DNA of 64,000 nucleotides from Runella sp. SP2 (GCF_003711225.1 NZ_CP031030.1:682001-746000); one strand, 5' to 3'. Counted from the first letter of the stretch, positions 33,632-42,508 are shown. The notes: a model not told the origin generated them from the letters alone. Program-made: numbers and translations.

Positions 33632-34158
33632 AAAAAGCCATTATTACGCTCATCTTTGTTCAATGCGTTGCGTTTGCCTCGCAAGCACAGTACAACAATT
33701 GGGCCATTGGATTTCAGCTAGTTGAACCATCTGGACTTAACGTCCGAAAGTACTATGGCGACAACAAGGCGTTGGATGTTTCGTTTGGAACGTATGGGCT
33801 TTTTTATGGTCGCGATCGCAAATACCGTAAAGGTTTTTACCAAAATGCAGGCTTTTCGTTGCGCGTAAATCACCTTTGGCATACGGCTTTATTCAAAAAA
33901 GAACAATTCAGAGCGTATTACGGATTTGGTGGGCAAATCAACTCGCGTCGTTATTATTTTGATTCCAGAAATTCGCCAGGTACAAAAGAATTTACGAATT
34001 CGATTTCTTTGGGAGGCTCGGGCTTGGCAGGAACCGAATATTTTGTTTCTAATAGTCCATTGTCTTGCTTTTTAGAAACAGGGCTTTACGTCGAACTGGT
34101 TCCAGGAATCTTTTTTGTACACCCTCAAGCAAGTTTGGGTGTACGGTTTAATTTTTAA
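33628..34158 (+). CDS. Small outer-membrane beta-barrel-like protein
   Basis: The 176-residue product has a signal peptide (MKKAIITLIFVQCVAFASQAQ in type; cut near residue 20). Alternating aromatic beta-strands end with GVRFNF, as in small outer membrane barrel proteins of Bacteroidota. The start overlaps the DUF1003 stop by 4 bp (ATGA), implying coupled translation. No specific role can be assigned. Confidence 0.7.
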   Translation: MKKAIITLIFVQCVAFASQAQYNNWAIGFQLVEPSGLNVRKYYGDNKALDVSFGTYGLFYGRDRKYRKGFYQNAGFSLRVNHLWHTALFKKEQFRAYYGFGGQINSRRYYFDSRNSPGTKEFTNSISLGGSGLAGTEYFVSNSPLSCFLETGLYVELVPGIFFVHPQASLGVRFNF

Positions 34159-34372
34159 CCTTCCGTCTGGCTATCGTCTGACGGGGTCACCTTGGTCAGA
34201 CGATAGTCAGACCAAGACCTTGTCTGACAAACCTGATTTTTAATCTTCCGTCTGACTGTCGTCTGACGGGGTCACCTTGGTCAGACGACAGTCAGACCAA
34301 GACCCTGCCTGACAAACCTGATTTTTAATCCTCCGTCTGACTGTCGTCTGACGGAGTCGCCTTGGTCTGACC
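34158..34372. repeat. 85-bp tandem repeat with long hairpins (about 2.5 units)
   Basis: Units start near 34161, 34246 and 34331 with a period of exactly 85 bp; the third is cut by the gpsA stop region. Each unit holds arms like CTATCGTCTGAC and GTCAGACGATAG around a short loop, flanked by GTCTG and CAGAC. Between units 1 and 2 the arms change together (CTATCG/CGATAG to CTGTCG/CGACAG), preserving the stem. The array lies between convergent genes and may terminate transcription or be a structured-DNA element. Confidence 0.9.
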
Positions 34373-35361
34373 TAACGGAGGCGGAGTTTAAGCTTAGCTA
34401 TTTCTGAAGCGGGCGCTTCTCGTTCGTATAAAATCTTGTACGTGGCTTCTGTTATCGGCATTTCTACGCCGTATTGTTTATTCATTTCATAAATGCTATT
34501 GACGGCATAATAGCCCTCAGCAATCATTTTCATCTCCATTTGAGCCGATTGCACACTGTAACCACGTCCGATCATGTTACCAAAGGTACGGTTACGGCTA
34601 AATTGTGAGTACGCCGTTACGAGTAAGTCTCCCAAGTACGCCGATGCACTCAAATCACGTTCGCGTGGGTCAACGGCATCGACAAACCGTTTGATTTCTT
34701 GCATGGCATTAGACACCATCACGGCTTGAAAATTGTCGCCGTAGCCTAAGCCATGACTGATTCCACAGGCCAACGCCACGATATTTTTCATTACAGCGGC
34801 ATATTCTACGCCGTACAAATCCGCGAGAGGATTCGCCGTCACGAAGGAACAACTCATAAGCTGGGCAAAATCAGCGGCACAAGCTTCATAGGTTGACGCG
34901 ATGGTCAAATAGGATTGCTTCTCTAAAGCCACTTCTTCGGCATGACAAGGCCCCGCAATAACGCACATTTGATCAATCGGAACGTGAAAATGCTCTTCTA
35001 CCCAATCAGTTACCAAAATATGACGTTGGGGAATCATCCCCTTGATGGCCGAAACGATTCTTTTTCCTTCAAAGTGTTTGGGGGTCAGTGCCGACAGAGG
35101 TTCTTGCACAAAAGCGGCTGGAATGGCCAGAATTACATATTCGGCGCCGTTAAGCGCATCCGTAATTTTGGTAAACGTCTTCACTTTGCGCGGACTAAGT
35201 CGTACATCGCGCAGATAATCAGGGTTGTAGTGGTGCTTTCGGATGTGTTCAACGGCAGCACGGTCGCGAAGCCACCAACGAATTGAGACGTTATTTTCAG
35301 AAAGAATTTTAATAATAGCGGTGGCCCAGCTGCCTCCACCTATTACGGCGATTGATGTCAT
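34372..35361 (-). CDS. gpsA: NAD(P)-dependent glycerol-3-phosphate dehydrogenase
   Basis: The start ATG 35361 (329 residues) places the nucleotide motif IAVIGGGSWATAIIKIL at the N-terminus. The catalytic region AVMKNIVALACGISHGLGYG (Lys near 200) and the substrate-binding EYAAVMKN and GYGDNFQAVM segments are typical of GpsA. The enzyme makes sn-glycerol-3-phosphate for phospholipid synthesis in the cytoplasm. An extra in-frame upstream region to 35472 has no family likeness. A 41-residue gene lies 82 bp upstream on the same strand. Confidence 0.95.
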   Translation of the reverse strand: MTSIAVIGGGSWATAIIKILSENNVSIRWWLRDRAAVEHIRKHHYNPDYLRDVRLSPRKVKTFTKITDALNGAEYVILAIPAAFVQEPLSALTPKHFEGKRIVSAIKGMIPQRHILVTDWVEEHFHVPIDQMCVIAGPCHAEEVALEKQSYLTIASTYEACAADFAQLMSCSFVTANPLADLYGVEYAAVMKNIVALACGISHGLGYGDNFQAVMVSNAMQEIKRFVDAVDPRERDLSASAYLGDLLVTAYSQFSRNRTFGNMIGRGYSVQSAQMEMKMIAEGYYAVNSIYEMNKQYGVEMPITEATYKILYEREAPASEIAKLKLRLR

Positions 35362-35443
35362 TTTTGGGGTATTGGTTCCTTCGTTTGTGGCACAAACTTG
35401 CGAAAAAACTCGCAGCTTTGCACGGTTATCCCCAACTTTCTGC

Positions 35444-35569
35444 CTACTTCTCACAGCCGCACCCCTTGGCACATCCCGACTTTTTGGGACTGAGTTCTTT
35501 ACGGATTCGATTTCCGACGTATCCTACCGCACCGATAAAAAGCAACCCAATCAAGATGGTTTCAAGCAT
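35444..35569 (-). CDS. FeoB-associated Cys-rich small membrane protein
   Basis: This 41-residue reading frame (ATG 35569 to TAG 35444) has one N-terminal membrane helix (LETILIGLLFIGAVGYV), then basic residues and a Cys-rich tail SGCAKGCGCEK. The pattern fits the FeoB-associated Cys-rich membrane protein family, which often sits beside the ferrous-iron permease FeoB. No feoB is near. It may share a transcript with gpsA 82 bp downstream. The tail could bind iron; the role is not established. Confidence 0.75.
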   Translation of the reverse strand: MLETILIGLLFIGAVGYVGNRIRKELSPKKSGCAKGCGCEK

Positions 35570-35673
35570 GGCGTTATCGTTATTAGTTTTGAAGAAAATG
35601 GTTTAAATAACTTTCGTAAAAAACGCCTTTTTGCGTAATTGCGTTCCAGACGACCCTTTTGAACCTAACTTTT

Positions 35674-36909
35674 ATGAAAACTCCTACTTCGGAAGCTGTT
35701 TCGCTTCGCCCTCTTGTAAGCTTACCCGTAATTGTGGCCGCTTTGGGCTATTTTGTGGATGTATATGACTTATTGGTCTTCAACATCGTACGCGTACCTA
35801 GTCTCAAAGACATGGGGCTTTCGCCCGAAGAGGTGTCACTCTTGGGCGGGAAAATCTACAATTGGCAGCAAGCAGGATTACTTGTTGGTGGAATTTTGTG
35901 GGGAATTTTGGCCGACAAACGCGGGCGTTTATCCGTTTTGTTTGGCTCGATTATCATGTATTCATTGGCCAATATTCTGTGCGGCTTTGTGCAATCGCCC
36001 GATGTCTATGCACTTTTACGTTTTGTGGCGGGCGTTGGGTTAGCGGGGGAGCTTGGGGCAGGACTTACCTTAGTCGCCGAAATTTTACCCCAACGGCTAC
36101 GTGGTTATGGTTCGTCGATTGTAGCGAGCGTGGGGCTATTGGGAGCCGTTGTAGCCTTCTTGACCAATAATCTATTCGACTGGCGAACTACCTATTTTGT
36201 GGGTGGCGGCTTGGGGCTGGTATTGCTGCTGATGCGGGTAGGTTTATTAGAATCTGGCATGTTTGAAAAAGCCAAAATTTTACCATCAAAACGAGGGAGT
36301 ATGTTGTCATTTTTCACCGATGGCCCACGTTTTTGGAAATATATGCGCTGCATTGGTGTGGGTGTACCTACCTATTTTGTGATTGGTATTATGGCCACTT
36401 ACGGAAATGAATTTGGAGCGGCGTTGGGAGTTCAGCCCGACATTGTAGCAGGAAAATGCGTCATGTACGTGTTTATTGGAACGGTCATTGGCGATATGTT
36501 CAGTGGCATACTAAGTCAATGGCTTCAATCGCGCAAGAAAGCGATTGGCGTAATGACGACCATGACCCTCGTCGGCATCAGTGTGTATCTGTACGGCGGC
36601 ATCCAAACGGCTAGTTCTTTTTATGCCCTTTGTGGTGTACTTGGCTTTTCTATTGGTTACATTGCCATGTTTCTGACCGCGACAGCCGAAAGTTTTGGCA
36701 CAAACCTTAGGGCAACGGCAACTTCGACCGTTGCTAATTTTGTGCGAGCTACTACTTTATTGACTTTACCGTTGTTCCAAACGCTTAAACCTAGTTTGGG
36801 TGTCATAACGGCGGGTGCGTTGGTGGCGACGCTGTGCTTTTTGATTGGGTATATTTCTTTATACTTCATGGAAGAAACATTTCACAAAAATTTGGATTAC
36901 GTTGAATAA
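35674..36909 (+). CDS. MFS transporter
   Basis: ATG 35674 gives 411 residues (an upstream TTG is less likely). About 12 membrane helices are visible, and the helix 2-3 loop holds GILADKRGRLSVLFGS, the major-facilitator signature. Helix 4 has RFVAGVGLAGELGAGLTLVAE, as in sugar-acid or metabolite:H+ symporters (ACS/SHS-like). An AATSTVANFVRATTL segment is in the second half. The substrate is unknown. A bidirectional terminator follows. Confidence 0.85.
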   Translation: MKTPTSEAVSLRPLVSLPVIVAALGYFVDVYDLLVFNIVRVPSLKDMGLSPEEVSLLGGKIYNWQQAGLLVGGILWGILADKRGRLSVLFGSIIMYSLANILCGFVQSPDVYALLRFVAGVGLAGELGAGLTLVAEILPQRLRGYGSSIVASVGLLGAVVAFLTNNLFDWRTTYFVGGGLGLVLLLMRVGLLESGMFEKAKILPSKRGSMLSFFTDGPRFWKYMRCIGVGVPTYFVIGIMATYGNEFGAALGVQPDIVAGKCVMYVFIGTVIGDMFSGILSQWLQSRKKAIGVMTTMTLVGISVYLYGGIQTASSFYALCGVLGFSIGYIAMFLTATAESFGTNLRATATSTVANFVRATTLLTLPLFQTLKPSLGVITAGALVATLCFLIGYISLYFMEETFHKNLDYVE

Positions 36910-36913
36910 AAAA

Positions 36914-36941
36914 TCGGGCGAGCCACTTATGGCTCGCCCGA
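36914..36941. terminator. Bidirectional terminator between MFS and DUF1573 genes
   Basis: TCGGGCGAGCC (36914-36924) pairs perfectly with GGCTCGCCCGA (36931-36941) around ACTTAT. Read on the minus strand the stem is followed by a T-run (complement of ATAAAAAA), and on the plus strand by TGTTTT, so it can end the two convergent genes. Confidence 0.85.
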
Positions 36942-36978
36942 CTGTTTTCAGGCTGTTATAAAATGATGTAGGATAGAA

Positions 36979-37359
36979 TTATTGGATAACTTCACCTTGG
37001 ATATTGAGCGTTACAGCACCGCCTTCAGCGTTAGATTCTACCGTAACTGTTTTATTGAACGAGCCCGCAGCAGCAGCATTGAAGGTCGCTTTGATGGTTC
37101 CAGAAGCACCTGGCATAACGGGTTCTTTGGGATACTCTACCCCTGTGCAACCGCAAGAACCATACGCTTTTCCGATAATTAATGGAGCTTCTCCTTTGTT
37201 GGTAAACTTAAATTCGGCAGTCACGGGCTTACCTTGTTTGATTTTTCCAAAGTTGTGATTGGTCTCTACCCAACCAAAAGCTGCCAACCATACATTGGCA
37301 AAAACGAGGGTAGTTGCAAAGAACATCGTTAGAACTGAGAGAAAAGTTACTTTTTTCAT
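36979..37359 (-). CDS. Secreted DUF1573-family protein
   Basis: The 126-residue protein has an export signal (about 1-22) and one Ig-like DUF1573 domain. Its hallmark is the motif GSCGCTGVEYPKEPVMPG, followed by a strand-rich end with FNKTVTVESNAEG. Such proteins are abundant in Bacteroidota envelopes; their role is unknown. It is convergent with the MFS gene and divergent from the sensor kinase. Confidence 0.9.
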   Translation of the reverse strand: MKKVTFLSVLTMFFATTLVFANVWLAAFGWVETNHNFGKIKQGKPVTAEFKFTNKGEAPLIIGKAYGSCGCTGVEYPKEPVMPGASGTIKATFNAAAAGSFNKTVTVESNAEGGAVTLNIQGEVIQ

Positions 37360-37574
37360 GGTAGTACGTTTTGTTTTAAGTGAATAAATGTGTTGTCGTT
37401 TGACGATTCAAAAGTACTTGGTCAATTCGGGACTCGCTGTTAACAAAAACTGAACGTTTGTTAATGCTTTGTTAATAACTTCAAAAGAATCTGACGAAAG
37501 CGTTACTTTCGTATGAGATTTTCTACTAATATTGACGTTAGTACATTTTTAACCTAAAAACGTGCGAAAGCACC

Positions 37575-38825
37575 ATGTCAAGAAACACGATTCGCCTTCT
37601 AATCATTTTGTCCACTCTATCCATCATCGGAGTGATCATCACTCAGATATATTGGGTGCGTAAGGCATTAGACATGCGCGAACGTCAGTTTAACCAACGC
37701 GCCCACGTAGCTTTGCAGGAAGTGGCGAATGACCTCTCGAAGCTCAACGGTGTCATGTTACACAACAATCCCGTCGAACAACTATCGTCCAATTATTTTT
37801 TGGTCAATACCAACTCGATGGTGGACCCCGCCTTGGTCGAACATTATCTCAAAAACCGCTTTCAACAAAACGCCATCGTAAGCGACTTTGAAGTGGGTAT
37901 TTATGATTGTGCCAGCAACAAAATGTTTTATGGAGTGGCATTGAGTACGCGTAACGACAACAAAAAACCCACCCAAACGGCCAATTGGCTGAAATCAAAC
38001 AAATACCCTTACTATTTTGGCGTACGTTTCCCTTCCCAAAACATTTCGGTAATTAGTGATTTAAAAGGTTGGATTGGCTCGTCGTTGTTGGTATTGCTAG
38101 CTGTGAGCTTTTTTGGATATGCGCTGTTCGTGATTTTGCGCCAACGTCAACTGACGGAAGTGCAACGCGATTTTATCAATAACATGACGCACGAACTACA
38201 AACGCCCATAGCCACCATTCGGATTGCGGCCGACGTGTTGAATACGCCCGCAATCAAAGACCAACCTGAGCGTTTGAAAAAATACACATCCATTGTAAAA
38301 GAAGAAGCACTCCGTCTGCAAAACCAAGTAGAAACGGTGCTAAATATGGCCAAAGCTGAAAAAAACTCCCTTCCATTAACTATTGAATGGCTCGATGTTC
38401 ACCAAATTATTTCATCATTGGCCAATAAATACGAAATTAACCTGACGCTCCATCTCAACGCCACGGAACCCTATATTCACGCCGACCGTCTGCATTTGTC
38501 AAATGCCATCAGTAATTTGATTGACAATGCCTTTAAATATACGCCGCAAAACCCCGATATTCATCTGGAAACGGCTACCCAAAATGGAAATTTAACAATA
38601 ACGGTGCGAGATAATGGCATTGGAATTGCCGCTGAACATCATCGAAAGGTATTTGATAAATTTTATCGGGTCTCGACGGGAAATATTCACAACGTGAAAG
38701 GTTTTGGCATTGGGCTGAGTTATGTCCAACAAATTGTGAAAGCGCACCACTGGAAACTTGATTTGAAAAGTGAGCTTGGAAAAGGGAGTGAGTTTAAAAT
38801 AAAAATTCCTTTGAAGAAAGGGTAA
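37575..38825 (+). CDS. Membrane sensor histidine kinase
   Basis: The 416-residue kinase has two membrane helices (about 7-27 and 170-192) bordering a periplasmic sensor. A HisKA domain follows with FINNMTHELQTPIATIRIAADVL in part, where His206 is the phospho-acceptor. The HATPase has N (NAISNLIDNAFKYTP), G1 (DNGIGIA) and G2 (GFGIGLSYVQQIV) boxes. The partner OmpR-type regulator is encoded 174 bp downstream on the same strand, with a palindromic segment between. The signal is unknown. Confidence 0.95.
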   Translation: MSRNTIRLLIILSTLSIIGVIITQIYWVRKALDMRERQFNQRAHVALQEVANDLSKLNGVMLHNNPVEQLSSNYFLVNTNSMVDPALVEHYLKNRFQQNAIVSDFEVGIYDCASNKMFYGVALSTRNDNKKPTQTANWLKSNKYPYYFGVRFPSQNISVISDLKGWIGSSLLVLLAVSFFGYALFVILRQRQLTEVQRDFINNMTHELQTPIATIRIAADVLNTPAIKDQPERLKKYTSIVKEEALRLQNQVETVLNMAKAEKNSLPLTIEWLDVHQIISSLANKYEINLTLHLNATEPYIHADRLHLSNAISNLIDNAFKYTPQNPDIHLETATQNGNLTITVRDNGIGIAAEHHRKVFDKFYRVSTGNIHNVKGFGIGLSYVQQIVKAHHWKLDLKSELGKGSEFKIKIPLKKG

Positions 38826-38829
38826 AACG

Positions 38830-38967
38830 GTTGGTTGGCTTACCAACACGAGGTTTTGAGAAACCTCTGGTTTGGTTGTAAGCAACCAAACACACTTGTG
38901 ATTTTGGTTGCTTACAACCAAAATGTACTTTGATGTGGTTTTGGTTTCTCAAAACCAAAACGCATAT
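38830..38967. repeat. Nested palindromes between kinase and regulator genes
   Basis: The segment contains paired modules: GGTTTTGAGAAACC near the left, GGTTTGGTTGTAAGCAACC, then TTTTGGTTGCTTACAACCAAAA (a full palindrome near 38904-38925), and GGTTTTGGTTTCTCAAAACC near 38938-38957. The outer and inner parts are complementary, so one large multi-branched fold is possible. The core GGTTG-loop-CAACC is shared with 5383-5480. It separates an HK gene from its RR gene and may lower expression of the second. Confidence 0.8.
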
Positions 38968-38999
38968 AACGAAACCCACCAAAGACAAAATATAGAAAT

Positions 39000-39692
39000 A
39001 TGCCCCGCATTTTATACGTGGAAGACGACCCGAACCTTGGTTTTGTCACAAAAGATAACCTCGAATTAAATCATTATGAAATCGTTCATTGCGTGGATGG
39101 GCAAGAAGCGCTGGAGACTTTTTCGGAGCAGCAACCGTTCGATATGTGCGTGCTGGATGTGATGCTTCCTTTGATGGACGGGTTTACGTTGGCAAAAAAA
39201 ATTAGGGAACAAGACAAACATGTCCCCATTCTGTTTTTGACTGCAAGGGCTTTGCAGGAAGATAAATTGCACGGTTTACGCATTGGTGGCGATGATTACC
39301 TCACCAAGCCGTTTAGTATGGAAGAATTGATGCTTAAAATTGAGATTTTTTTGCGCCGAAGCCAACGAACGGAAGTCAAAACCGAAAAAGTGGAGAAAAC
39401 TCAAATGTACGTGGGAAAATACGTTTTTGATTTTGATAAACTCTCCCTCCAACTCGCCGATAAAAACCATACCCTCACCTACCGCGAAGCCGAAGTACTA
39501 AGGTACCTCTCTAGCCGTCCCAATGAAGTTATCAAACGAGAAGACCTTCTTAAAGCCATTTGGGGCGATGATGATTACTTTATGGGACGAAGCCTCGATG
39601 TATTTATGTCGCGTTTGCGTAAATATTTATGCGATGACCCAAGCATTAAAATTGAAGGCATTCATGGAGTCGGTTTTCGGATGCGATGGTAG
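39000..39692 (+). CDS. OmpR-type response regulator
   Basis: The 230-residue protein has a receiver domain with acceptor Asp53 (MCVLDVMLPLMDG) and switch residues Thr (FLTAR) and Lys (LTKPFSMEEL). A winged-helix DNA-binding domain follows (about 130-230: LTYREAEVLRYL and the recognition region GRSLDVFMSRLRKYL). It is the partner of the upstream kinase. A copy of repeat A (reverse) begins 17 bp after its stop. Confidence 0.95.
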   Translation: MPRILYVEDDPNLGFVTKDNLELNHYEIVHCVDGQEALETFSEQQPFDMCVLDVMLPLMDGFTLAKKIREQDKHVPILFLTARALQEDKLHGLRIGGDDYLTKPFSMEELMLKIEIFLRRSQRTEVKTEKVEKTQMYVGKYVFDFDKLSLQLADKNHTLTYREAEVLRYLSSRPNEVIKREDLLKAIWGDDDYFMGRSLDVFMSRLRKYLCDDPSIKIEGIHGVGFRMRW

Positions 39693-39708
39693 TTTATAGC
39701 CGCTCTGT

Positions 39709-39828
39709 ACGATAGCGCGGGCGTATCGCTCGTGCTCACTATTCCGAGGTTTCTAGCCTTGGAAAGAGAAAATGAAAGGCTGGAAGCCTGATAATAAAAG
39801 ACACGAACGTGACGTTCGCGCCATCGGT
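39709..39828 (-). repeat. Family A structured dispersed repeat, copy 5 (island edge)
   Basis: A full-length copy in reverse orientation runs from ACGATAGCGCGGGCG to GCGCCATCGG. It lies between the response regulator and the 3' end of the AT-rich five-gene island, 26 bp from the Nudix stop, and marks a sharp change in composition. Its sense direction is the same as that of the island genes. Confidence 0.9.
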
Positions 39829-39854
39829 GATAAACTGACTGCTCACATGATTCT

Positions 39855-40280
39855 TTATGAACTCGCTTGGTAGAGACTAAGCACTTCCTCAAGTATCTTT
39901 TTAACTGGATCACTATCAGGTAAATTTACCATTTCCAAATTATCTTTATCTACCCACATGTATGCTTGGTGTTCATTACTTAATATGACTTCACTAATTG
40001 AATTAGTCATATTTACAATGTAAAAAAGTTCAACATTATGCTGATAACCCTGCTTGGAAAGATAACTACGACACGTAAAGATATGAGAAGGTTTGACAGA
40101 CAATCCTGTTTCTTCTTTCAACTCTCTTACAACTGACTCTTCAGGGTGCTCGCCAAAATCGACTTTACCTCCTGGAAATTCAAAATAACCTGGTAAAAAT
40201 TCTTGTTGTAGCGAGCGCTGTACAAGCAATATTTTCTGTTCATACTCAACAATTCCTGAAACACTTACTTTCTGTATCAT
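39855..40280 (-). CDS. Nudix hydrolase (MutT-like)
   Basis: The 141-residue product carries a complete Nudix box: GGKVDFGEHPEESVVREL followed by KEETGL, with the catalytic REUxEE glutamates. It should hydrolyse a nucleoside diphosphate linked to another moiety (for example an oxidised nucleotide or NDP-sugar). It is last in the island operon; its start overlaps the DegT stop by 4 bp, so translation is coupled. In this context it may clean up or recycle an NDP-sugar or modified nucleotide made by the upstream genes (inference). Confidence 0.9.
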   Translation of the reverse strand: MIQKVSVSGIVEYEQKILLVQRSLQQEFLPGYFEFPGGKVDFGEHPEESVVRELKEETGLSVKPSHIFTCRSYLSKQGYQHNVELFYIVNMTNSISEVILSNEHQAYMWVDKDNLEMVNLPDSDPVKKILEEVLSLYQASS

Positions 40281-41494
40281 CTATTTACGCTTTTTAGAGT
40301 ATAATCAATAATTTCACAGTACTGTTCAATCAAATCACGGTCTTTTTCTAATCCGTTACTAAATGTAGGAATACTAACCCTGCCTTCAAGATATTTCAAA
40401 GCACCATTAAAAGTTTGACCTTGATTAAAGTCTTTAAAAACAGGTAAATCATGTAATGTCTTCGTGTCAGGCAACTTTACTTCTAAATTCCTATTTTTCA
40501 ATTCATTGATTATTTGGGGCATTAATTCCAGTGAAACTTTAAATTGAGGCTTTAAACCATACATAGCACCAGTAAAATAATCCCCTTCATATCCATCAAC
40601 TGAAACGTTATCAATTTGCTTTAGACAACTAATAAAATAATATAGAGACTCTGCCCTTTTTTTTATCATATTAATAATTTCATGATTTTCCAGAAGTGCA
40701 TAGAGCATTGTAGCAGCATAAGGATGCATTCTGTAATTTTCTCCAAACCCTGTTGTAAAACCTTGGTACTTTTCTACAATTTTAAAATGTCCTTGCTGAT
40801 AAATTCGCTCAATTGCCGACTTAGAACGCTTTTCAAAGTGCCCCAAAAGGGTTGCCCGAACATACACTTCTGGATTATCAGTGAGGAGAAAACCTCCCTC
40901 TCCACAAGTCATAGTTTTCCGTGCCCCTGTACTAAAACACGCTACATTCCCAAATGTTCCAGTTAATTTGCCTTTACACATGGTGAAATGTGCATGTGAA
41001 CAATCCTCAAGTAAAAGTAATCCATTTTGTTCAATAATCGGCATAATGTTATCCATATCGCACGGAATTCCCCACATATGAGTAACGGCAATCGCCTTTG
41101 TTTTTGGAGTAACAAGCTTTTTTAGAGAAACAGGACATATATTACCTGTTTTTGCATCTACATCACAAAAAATAATCTTAGCACCCAGACGTAAAAGAGG
41201 GGTAACTGTTGCTAAAAACGTGTAGGTCGGTACTATAACTTCGTCACCTTGATTAATACCAATACCAAAATATCCAGAATTTAAAGAACTAGTGCCTGTG
41301 TTAGTTAAAACACAATATTCTACACCATAATATTCTAAAAGTTTGGATTCTACTAATGCATAAATACCATCATCGCCATAGATTGACATATCACTATCAG
41401 AACCTATGTAATTCTGAACTTTTTCTTTTTGGCTAGATGTTGGTTTTCCCCAAATAAAATGAGGTTTAGGTGTCGATAGAATAGGCCCTTTCAT
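40277..41494 (-). CDS. DegT/DnrJ/EryC1/StrS-family sugar aminotransferase
   Basis: The 405-residue PLP enzyme has the family substrate/cofactor motif LLLEDCSHAHF. The PLP Lys is in CFSTGARKTMTCGEGGF, and LTNTGTSSLNSGYFGIG lies near the N-terminus. Family members transfer an amino group to a keto-sugar, usually NDP-bound, or related cyclic ketone. It overlaps the Gfo/Idh gene by 29 bp and the Nudix gene by 4 bp. A dehydrogenase next to an aminotransferase of this kind recalls the NtdC/NtdA pair that makes 3-amino-3-deoxyglucose phosphate in Bacillus; whether the chemistry is the same is unproven. The gene is AT-rich. Confidence 0.9.
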   Translation of the reverse strand: MKGPILSTPKPHFIWGKPTSSQKEKVQNYIGSDSDMSIYGDDGIYALVESKLLEYYGVEYCVLTNTGTSSLNSGYFGIGINQGDEVIVPTYTFLATVTPLLRLGAKIIFCDVDAKTGNICPVSLKKLVTPKTKAIAVTHMWGIPCDMDNIMPIIEQNGLLLLEDCSHAHFTMCKGKLTGTFGNVACFSTGARKTMTCGEGGFLLTDNPEVYVRATLLGHFEKRSKSAIERIYQQGHFKIVEKYQGFTTGFGENYRMHPYAATMLYALLENHEIINMIKKRAESLYYFISCLKQIDNVSVDGYEGDYFTGAMYGLKPQFKVSLELMPQIINELKNRNLEVKLPDTKTLHDLPVFKDFNQGQTFNGALKYLEGRVSIPTFSNGLEKDRDLIEQYCEIIDYTLKSVNR

Positions 41495-42497
41495 CTGATT
41501 TACGTTTAGAATTTATAAGCGGATAAACCTTGTCTAGAATTTCAATAACACTCAAAGAAGTATTAGTGCTTTCCAATACAGAGTTGAGGGCTTGTTTGTC
41601 TCTATTTAAGGCATTTATGAATAGTTTTGTGGGTAATGATTTTAATGACTGACTCATTTTCTTAGAAGTTTCTATTACCGTTACACCCTCATAGTTGATG
41701 TATTGGAATTCAAAAATTTTACCATTTTCAATTGGAGTATAAATTAATCGAATAAAGCCTGCATCACCAAAGAATTGATATTCTTCTTTTCCAAGTAAAG
41801 CTGGCACTCCACGAAACGCATTGACTTGCACAGCAATTTCTGAAACGAGAAAATGTAAGCTAGTAAAAGCATCATTTTTGTTATTTGCGTTATTTGCTAT
41901 TGCATGGATATGAGAAGGAGGGGTGGAGTAATGTTCTAAAGTTAGAACAGATAATATAGTATCTAATATATGAAACCCACTGTCCATTAGTATACCTGTA
42001 GTATTATTGGATCTCCAACTATTTTCGAAATCTTGAAACTGTTTTTGCCAAACAGTACCAGAAACATGATAGAGCTTGCGAAAATATTTTTCTAAACATT
42101 CCTTTAACAATGTAACGCCTTCGCAGTACTTTTTTTGTGTATGTGTACTAATTATGAGGTGTTTTTGTTTTGAAAAATTGATAAGCTCAACAACATCCTC
42201 TAAATTTTCAGATATTGGCTTATCAATATGTACATGGATGCCCCTCTCCAAAGCTTTGTGTGCATATTTGTAGTGGAATTCATTAGGGGTTGAAATTATC
42301 AAACCATCTAAATTTGAGTTAAATAAATCATCTACATTGTCACATACTGTAACTTTTTTATCATGAACTATTTCACTGAAATTTGGGTCAAAAATATATA
42401 CTTGTTTTACTAGGTTTGTAGATTTGAGAATAGGAAGGTGTGCTTCCAAAGCCCATTTTCCTGTGCCAATTAAGCCTATTATAATTGAATTTTCCAT
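41466..42497 (-). CDS. Gfo/Idh/MocA-family oxidoreductase
   Basis: The 343-residue protein begins with a Rossmann motif (IIGLIGTGKWALEAHLP). It has the substrate-site HIDKPISENLEDV (a variant of the usual EKP) and a later GILMDSGFHILDTIL segment matching the conserved DxxxH signature. These NAD(P)-dependent enzymes oxidise or reduce hydroxyl groups of sugars and cyclitols. Here it sits between a PfkB-type kinase and a DegT aminotransferase, as expected for making a keto intermediate that is then aminated (inference). Confidence 0.9.
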   Translation of the reverse strand: MENSIIIGLIGTGKWALEAHLPILKSTNLVKQVYIFDPNFSEIVHDKKVTVCDNVDDLFNSNLDGLIISTPNEFHYKYAHKALERGIHVHIDKPISENLEDVVELINFSKQKHLIISTHTQKKYCEGVTLLKECLEKYFRKLYHVSGTVWQKQFQDFENSWRSNNTTGILMDSGFHILDTILSVLTLEHYSTPPSHIHAIANNANNKNDAFTSLHFLVSEIAVQVNAFRGVPALLGKEEYQFFGDAGFIRLIYTPIENGKIFEFQYINYEGVTVIETSKKMSQSLKSLPTKLFINALNRDKQALNSVLESTNTSLSVIEILDKVYPLINSKRKSDERAYSIDT

Positions 42498-42508
42498 TAT
42501 TTACTCGA

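Noticed and set aside
34158-34372. CRISPR-like array
   Set aside because: The repeat units are contiguous and hairpin-rich, with no unique spacers and no cas genes nearby.
35243-35638. 131-residue plus-strand reading frame before the MFS gene
   Set aside because: It overlaps the gpsA start and the small Cys-rich gene on the other strand and shows no protein-like pattern.
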